The notes under the pieces are model-generated. The model had not been told where the DNA came from and ran no database searches. It saw only the letters and a list, made by a program, of their open reading frames with translations. Below, piece after piece: positions 57,331 to 64,000 of a DNA stretch of 64,000 nucleotides; the stretch's first letter is position 1, and every line of letters begins with the position of its first letter. The stretch is from contig CM060881.1 in assembly GCA_030762935.1 (NCBI GenBank), positions 101,292,001 through 101,356,000 of the forward strand, in the 5' to 3' direction. The DNA is from Hymenopus coronatus. Its lineage: Eukaryota > Arthropoda > Insecta > Mantodea > Hymenopodidae. Position numbers and translations under genes: made by a program.

Positions 57331-58249
57331 CAAGGAGTTAAAACTATTTTGCTTGGCGGTGGGCTAAACTTTGATGTAAAGGACTAAGTGAAAAGGCAAG
57401 TAAAAGGTTAATTCTCTCACTGGCTGCTCACCTTGGAAAATTTTACTTGAGCTACCCCACTTATAGTAGGAAGTCATTTCAATGAATGAATGTAAGGCTA
57501 TCTCTCTTCCCTTATCCACCACATATAACAAGTAATGCCCCATCCACAATGAGATGTAAGCACACTCGCAAGACTTTGCATCCATCTTATTCATTGTAAG
57601 TATTCATATAGATACACGTAACACGCTAGGTAATGCAATGCAACACAAGAGTTTGCAAACTAAAACTTTATCCTCGCGTTTCGCACACATAGAAACAATT
57701 CTACATTCTTTCGTCTATGTATTATCTGCTATTCAGCAACAGACGATCGCAATGCGAGGTTTTACAGAGCCTAATGTACCTAAATGCTTTTCTATTTGGT
57801 CGTGCCGCGCTATCTCCCATTTCTCTCAAGTGGTAATGGCAATCTCCTTGCGAATCCTTTGATTTAATGGATGTACCCACCATATGCGTCTAGACTTTTT
57901 GGCTCTCATAAATCGTAAGGCGCAAAGAGATAATTTACAGTTAATTAAATGTGCAGCTTTATATTTTGCTGCAATCTTTATGCTTGTATTATTTCAGGTA
58001 TTTTTGAACTCATAAGAAGCACACTTAGCATCTGAAGAAGACCTTATACATGGCGCGATTATTTGTTGCACATAGTGCCAAACGAACTTGTGATTTAATC
58101 ACACCAACATCATTTAAATAAATAAGAATTAAACTTATTCAATTTACGTCTCTAAAGTATATTTGCCTTATTACCATCTATTACCAAATCAATCAAACAC
58201 TAATAGGATAAAAGGAAATTAACAATGATAAAAAAAAATGTGAATATGT
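57331..58249. other. No gene recognised
   Basis: Mixed composition, with a minus 76-codon frame at 57364 and a plus 74-codon frame at 57638, neither with a known domain. Confidence 0.45.
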
Positions 58250-58630
58250 CACACAGTTTGTCTCTCAACACTCCTTTATGGCTCCGAAACCTGAAAAGTA
58301 TTGTCGAAACATGAAAATAGGATTACAAGTACAGAAATTAAGTATTTACGGAAGTAGATAGGGAAAACCGAAGGGACAGGATAAGAAACTGCCAAATAAG
58401 GAATATCCTTAATCAAGAACAAGTGTTTTAAGATGGATGGATGAGAGCAGGAAACTGAAACAGGCATGGAAGGCCAGAGGGGCAGGAATAGGAGGGCGAG
58501 GGCAACCAAGAATAGAATGGAGCGATTATGTAGAGAAAATAATGAATAAAAAAGGAAAGACTTTGAGAGAAGTTAAACAACTAACTAGGAATAAGACAAA
58601 ATATAGGAAATGGATCATGACAGGCTGAGG
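58250..58630 (+). pseudogene. LINE ORF2 C-terminal relic, different lineage
   Basis: 'LSTLLYGSETW' (near 58265) followed, after frameshifts, by the open frame 58437-58628 with 'KARGAGIGGRGQPRIEWSDY' and 'KGKTLREVKQLT', which matches the 'rRGRGRPRxxWxDxV...RGxTlxExxxLAxDRxxWR' C-terminus of many LINE reverse-transcriptase proteins. Differences from the two RTE relics indicate another element. It is a 3' end only, about 125 codons, and cannot be active. Confidence 0.7.
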
Positions 58631-59359
58631 AAACCGACACAAGGAAGGGCATAAGGGAGAGGAATAGAAGAAGTATGTTTTCCCGCATTAAATCGCAGAG
58701 TAGAATAAATAGAATTCAGTATTTTGTTTAAAATATTTTACACTGCTTTTTACTTTAAAGAATAAGGGTGTAGAGCAGAAAAGCTCCCTCTTTATCTTTC
58801 GTTTCCCTCTCGCTGCAAGTGAAACATAAAGAAACACATTGCTTTGAAGAGGAAGCAGCATTACTCTAATGGGAAGCAGAAAGTATGCTTCGGACTAAGA
58901 GTAAACAAAGGATTGTAATAAATATTCATCTAAGCAGACATTTTGTGGTAGCTTTGCAAGATGTATAAGCGTTATATAGTTTTGCTTTTAGACCTCCCCC
59001 AAGCTCTTTACTGCATTGTTATTACTTTAACACTGCTATTTGTGAAGAAAGATGCTGAGGATTCCACAAAACGCATCTAAAGAGGATCTGGAAGTAAATT
59101 CATACATTCATTTCAGAACCTTTCTGCTAAATCTACATAGTATATTCCTGTTTTTAGTCTTCTTTTGTCTTATGAAAGATGCGTATATGTATTTAGGTTT
59201 CCGGAATAAATAGAGAATATGTATAGAATCTTTTGTCAGAAATGCTTCCGTCATACTATGATATCTCAACTATCTCACATTTATTTAGAGTAGCCAATGC
59301 TAGAAGTTTGGATTCGAATCCCATTTACACCCTTTTTACTTTCCCTACTGGTACTATAC
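58631..59359. other. No gene recognised
   Basis: AT-rich sequence. Confidence 0.5.
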
Positions 59360-59805
59360 TAGTCTGAGAAGGTATTGTATTCCATTAAAAATTCAATGTT
59401 GAGATAATGTCGGAAATATACATTTTGAGCTCCCCTGAGCTAAAAAAAATAGAAAAAGGTTCCGGATGTGCGTGTGCGTGTGTATGTGTGTGCGTGTGTC
59501 TGTGGACTGCATAGTTCAAAATATCATTAAATATCATGCATGGCATTTAAGTTTAGTTATCTTCAAAGAATGCGACACGAAGATTTTCAAGAACGTTTCC
59601 CTACCCAAATACCCTTTCCACAGAAATAAGTTTGGAAAATGTTGTTTTTCTCAACGATGACTAACGATATTGATCAAAATGCCGTATATTTAATATATTT
59701 ATATCACAAACAAAATCTATTCCTTTAATTTTTTGGGAACGACTCTTAATTATGGATGGATATTGCTGAATGTTGTCTTACTGGTAGACCGTAAGAGGTA
59801 ACAGA
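59360..59805 (-). repeat. Family A repeat, 3' half, with GT-rich tract
   Basis: GAGAAGGTATTGTATTCC, a GT-rich tract at 59467-59503 with scattered GC, GAATGCGACACGAAGATTTT and ACTGGTAGACCGTAAGAGG. The 5' half is missing. Confidence 0.8.
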
Positions 59806-60409
59806 ATAACAATAAAAACAAATTAAAAAGCATAAATTATAAAAAAATTAGCCTTTCTTAGAGTCTGTGTCAAAAAAATAACTCCCGTTTTTTTCATCGA
59901 ATATCAAAACTGTTCAGATATAGTTTTATTTCTCTTATCTATACTGTAGCTACTTCCCTGAATCCACTAATTTCCAGTTGCTTGCAATTCCGAATTAAAA
60001 TACTCCAAATTAACAGTCTCCACTATAAATCCAAAATAAGAAACTTAATTCTATAAAACACCTATGGGTTCTGCACTGCTGCAAATGATACTTAGACTCT
60101 TTGATATATAACTTGGTATGCAAAACCTCTCCTCAATTAGTCTACGTCGAAAATGATCTGATGTATGAATGATATTTATTCCTTTATATTTCCGTATGTG
60201 CTTATCACTGTCTTGATTTACTTCCTCTTCAATCCTTTGTGTTCTTCTTTCCACTGCTATCTCCCTTCCAGTCGATACCAAAAATGATCTACTCCGATTT
60301 ATTCTTATTTAATCTTTTTCTTGTTCATTTACATTGTTTTCAATGTTCCCAATAATTCTACTATCATCGAACTGGTTATTCTGTTGTCTTGTTCTTAAAT
60401 TTCTCTCGC
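59806..60409. other. No gene recognised
   Basis: AT-rich. A 76-codon minus frame at 60051-60281 shows no known domain. Confidence 0.45.
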
Positions 60410-61205
60410 TGTATGTACATTGCACCTAGGTAGGGAAGGTATTGCACTCGTCCCAAAAATTTGATACCGAGATCTCACCAGAAATACATGGTTTAAGTCC
60501 CCCATATTAAAAAAAAACATTTTTAGAAAAAGGTCCGTGTGTATGCGTGTGTCTTTGAACGATATATCAAAAACGAATCATCGATAAAATACCAGATTTG
60601 CTAATTAACATCTTCCAAAGATGCGACACGAAGATTTTGAGGAAAATCACCCACCCAAACTATCTTTTACATGGAAAACATTTTGAACATTTTAATTTTC
60701 TTAAAAATAGTTCTAATAATTTTGAATAAAAACTTTATATTAAATATATTTGTATTCCAAATAAAATGTATATCTTGAATTTTCTGGGAATAGCCTGTGA
60801 AGACCACTCACTGTATTCTGTGTGAATTTTGCTGAATTTGCATAAATGGTAAACCGTAAGAGTTGGACGAAAATTTAGTATTCAGAAATTGTAGATTTCA
60901 TTAAGAGTTTACCGTTTTCGAGCTATTCCTTGCCATTGGTTTCAGTTTTAAAACACTTAAATGTTTCTCATACGGGAATTCGCAATCTCTTGGCCATGCA
61001 AAGAAAGGGATTTTAGCCACATGACAACCAGCTTTTAAAACATTTCACTATCCCCTTATTCCCTTCTGCTTACAAGGAAGCAAGTGATAAAACTATTCCT
61101 ATATGTATCTCGATAAGTATACAGAAGAATAATTTTTATACAATAAATTGTTACAGGGATGTAAAGAAGGTCATATAAGTCATGTGAATGGATCACATAA
61201 ACATT
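60410..61205 (-). repeat. Family A repeat, near full length
   Basis: From TAGGTAGGGAAGGTATTGCA through GATGCGACACGAAGATTTTG, ATCTTGAATTTTCTGGGAA, ATGGTAAACCGTAAGAGTT and TTCCCTTCTGCTTACAAGG to GTCATGTGAATGGATCACAT. The (AC)n site holds GTGTGTATGCGTGTGTC. Confidence 0.9.
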
Positions 61206-61809
61206 TTATAGAGAATTGCAAGTTCTTTAAATTTCCAGATTCTGGAGAGGATAGAGAATCATCTTGGCTGGAGAAAAATTCCTAAGCCTTTGCATATGTC
61301 CTTTACCTAATTTCTATTTATTGTTGAGTCTCTTATGTATTTCTGTTAAACAGGAACAGTCGTTACTTACACAAATCTATTCTTTTTAGGCAGTACCATG
61401 ATTTCTATCACATGGGTAGTAAAAATTAATAACGCCTGCGTATTAATGATCTATTTCTGTGTCGTAAACTAATGTCTTCTTGGAATTGAGTATTCATTGT
61501 GCGCTTTATTGTACTAAGTAGCTTCATTTTAGTATTTCAATGCAACTATTGAAAGTAGAAAAGGATAGCTACTGATTTAGTATTACATGTTGTCAGCAAT
61601 GAGTCATTGGTTCAGGCCACAAAATATTAGTTTAATTATCAAGATGAACATTAATTTATACATATTAAAGTAATGAAATTACGACATGTAAAAACCAATA
61701 TAGGTTCCTATAACAATGATGTGTCAATTCACAGTTTTTATTTACCTATTCTGTATTTTGCTCTTTATGTATAAAAAGGAACATGAAAGCTCAAAAAAGA
61801 AAAGTCGGC

Positions 61810-61812
<3 letters not shown>
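61206..61812. other. No gene recognised
   Basis: AT-rich spacer between two oppositely oriented family A copies. Confidence 0.5.

Positions 61813-61860
<48 letters not shown>
61813..61860. repeat. (TA)n microsatellite
   Basis: About 24 TA units, immediately upstream of a truncated family A copy. Confidence 0.95.
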
Positions 61861-61861
<1 letters not shown>

Positions 61862-61863
<2 letters not shown>

Positions 61864-62490
61864 TAGTGAAGTAGGCCAAAGCGATAGTCAAATCTTTCAA
61901 AAGCTCATTGTATGTGATTGAAATCCGGTTCTATTTGCATAGCCAGGAGTAAATAAAAAGAAAAAGGAAGGACAACATTCCCGGCGCAGAAAAGTTTTAA
62001 GTACGTAATAACAAGGGATATTTGGGAAATAGTTAAGTCCAAAAAAAAAGTTATAATATATAAACTGTATGTTTTAACGAGATCTACACTGTTTGTGTAC
62101 GATTTCCTAGTTATACAAAAGGCATCAGAAGCTATGTCCATAAAATTCAAGATATACATTTTATCTGTTATGTAAATATATTTAATTTTCGACATTTTAA
62201 TTAAAATTGTTAGAGACATTTATAAGAAAAAATGTTCGAAAAGGTTTCCATGTATGGAGTATCTTATGGTGGGTGGCTTCCTGAAAACTTTCGTGTCAAT
62301 ACTGATTTAAATATCAAGTTAGTATTAAACGAACTTTTCGTATTGAGTTATTCTGTCCACAGACACACGCGCAACATTTTCTAAAACGGATTTCTTTGGA
62401 TTCAGGGGTCCTGAAAACAGGTATTTTCGGTGAAATTTCGGTGTCTGTGACAATATATTCTATACGCAGGTACTATGTACGTACACAGTA
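61862..62490 (+). repeat. Family A repeat, 5' end replaced by (TA)n
   Basis: Starts within GGCCAAAGCGATAGTCAAAT, then AAATTCAAGATATACATTTT, CAGACACACGCGC (the (AC)n site) and GGTGAAATTTCGGTGTC, ending near CTATACGCAGGTACTATGTA. Confidence 0.8.
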
Positions 62491-62559
62491 CTCGTTGAAT
62501 TAAGTAGGTATTTAAAAGAAAATATATAAAAGTAGCTTAAGCTACGAAGTCGCACAGCA

Positions 62560-63000
62560 TGTACGTTGGCGTAAGAGCAAGTGTAAAGTGCTTTATACAA
62601 ATGTTGATAATGAAGTAGGCAGCATCTCAATGAACGGGTCTCCTCGTCCAAAGAAAGTGCCCGTTACACAAAGTAATGTTCATTGTGGCGTATGACATAG
62701 CTGGGGTATTACTGCCTCACGGTGTACCACCAAGGATGAACATGGTCCCTGTGATTACGATCTCTTTGCCAAAATGAAAGAACCACTGCGAGGGATCCGA
62801 TGGAACAGCAGCGATGACGTTATCCATGCTATAGATCGGTCAATAAGGGATATCAACAGGAACAGACGTGCAGATCGTATACGACGTCTTCCGAGCATTT
62901 GGAAAATGTTCATAAATAAGGGGCTGATTATATTGAAGGTGTGTAACTATAAGTTCCTCTGTCAATAAACGCATTTCAGAGAAAAAATAATGCTCGATAC
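62560..63000 (+). pseudogene. mariner transposase relic with internal deletion
   Basis: An N-side piece has 'SPRPKKVPVTQSNVH' (near 62645), which matches mariner 'SPRPKKxxxxxS'. It is followed by 'YDIAGVLLPHGVPPR'-like sequence. The next residues, 'CDYDLFAKMKEPLRGIRW' (open frame from 62774), are the region after the third catalytic Asp in the mariner lineage with 'SPCDYDLFAKVKEPLRG'. The stretch that should hold the second Asp, about 300 bp, is absent. The end 'RADRIRRLPSIWKMFINKG' is intact to about 62920. No terminal repeats were confirmed. This lineage differs from the full-length mariner at 14964. Confidence 0.75.
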
Positions 63001-64000
63001 CTTTTATCAAGCTCTTGTATGTCCGGAGGGTCTTTAGTTATATCCCTCTAAAGCCTTTAAACTACACACTGAATTTCAGCAGTTGGTTCAGACGCGGGTC
63101 AAGGAAATGAGATGATACAATCCCTGGTTTATGTCTCTGAACAAGCTAAGCTTTCCTTTGGAGTCATAACTCTATCACTTATATGGAAATAAGGTGAACG
63201 TATTCTCATCTCAGCTTTGTTTGCCCGTCCTCTTTAGAGACCCCGGACGAGATTTATATTGTGTTTGGTCATGCATGGAATTTCAAAGAGACGTTGTGGA
63301 ACTAAAGGGGAAAGTGCAAACAAAGATTGCTGCTATATCAATACCACTTATACTCTTCATTTTTATGAAGAATGTCCTTTATAACGTAGTTTGTACATGT
63401 TTGTTATAGCTACTAGTAAAACCTCCTAATTTAGTCAGTCCGACTTTGTAATTGGGGGAGTGGGTTGATGTCGATGGAACGCCTTGAATAGGGGTTTAAT
63501 GCGATTTTGAGAGTCAGTATAAGACGTTGGAACGAATTAGTGAAAAACTGGAACATTTGATTATGGAAAAGTTTTGAAGAAAGCTTTGGAAGAAAATAAG
63601 GTTTAAAGTTGGAAGTGCCCATTTATAAACACGCGTCTATCGATTTATAGCATCAGTTAAATGGTAGTTACAGGGCGCCAAGTGGAAAAAACGAAATATT
63701 ATGAAATCAAATAAATTTTAATTTTTTGATCAATTTTCAGAAATGCATCATCTTAACTGGACCACTTATATCGACTTTGGCATAGCTGAAGAATCAAGCA
63801 GGGGTTCTGAGGCACTATTAATTGCACATTTCCACCTTTTCTCATTCTTGAAGAACCCTTAATTTTCGTTTACATATCCTACCTTTATGGTTTTCCATTT
63901 CATGTTGAAATTCTATATTTTGCTGAAATTTCACAAACTCTATTGCAATCTAATATAACTGGTAATTATAAATCAGCATAAACAAAGTAACTAAGAATTT
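63001..64000. other. No gene recognised
   Basis: AT-rich; frames of 71 and 63 codons show no known domain. Runs to the window edge. Confidence 0.45.

Overview
This is a eukaryotic, AT-rich, repeat-dominated window, and I could not find one intact host gene in it. The transposon mix (mariner, a Mutator-like transposase relic, a Penelope-like element with GIY-YIG endonuclease, RTE-type LINE relics, several tRNA-derived SINEs) and the size of the gene-free stretch suggest a large, repeat-rich arthropod genome, most likely an insect. That is an inference; no host gene confirms it.

The largest component is an unclassified dispersed repeat, called family A here. It is about 0.8-1.0 kb when complete. 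About 21 copies or fragments on both strands cover roughly 11-12 kb, near 18% of the window. Its conserved parts, in order, are a start with ACTTTCTCTA, an A/T-rich body with no shared reading frame, an (AC)n microsatellite near the 3' end, and an end with TAGAGAAAGT. Other elements have landed inside copies of it, which gives relative ages. A second family (B) is a roughly 0.3 kb near-perfect palindrome with three copies.

Layout: 1-3.1 kb, tRNA-SINE, family A and a Mutator-like transposase relic. 4-6.3 kb, palindrome B and a GC-richer unexplained block. 6.3-8.6 kb, a family A copy split by a plant-type (Lemi/DD39D-like) mariner with Stowaway-like ends. 9.4-13.2 kb, family A, SINEs and a LINE 3' relic. 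15-16.2 kb, a full-length but broken DD34D mariner. 19.9-27.5 kb, dense family A with nested SINEs. 30.9-31.2 kb, an orphan heat-shock-type promoter, perhaps part of an LTR. 32-34.7 kb, family A and B. 37.2-41.4 kb, two Penelope-like copies joined head to head inside one 10-bp direct repeat, both carrying hammerhead-ribozyme cores. 43-51 kb, family A and SINEs. 52-58.6 kb, three decayed LINE 3' parts, more SINEs and an LTR candidate. 59-63 kb, family A and a third mariner relic.

Nothing here forms an operon or pathway. The biology is that of mobile elements and their decay. The signals I would follow first are the hammerhead cores with covarying stem pairs in the Penelope pair, the plant-type mariner in an apparent animal genome, the heat-shock promoter with no gene, and the undescribed family A.
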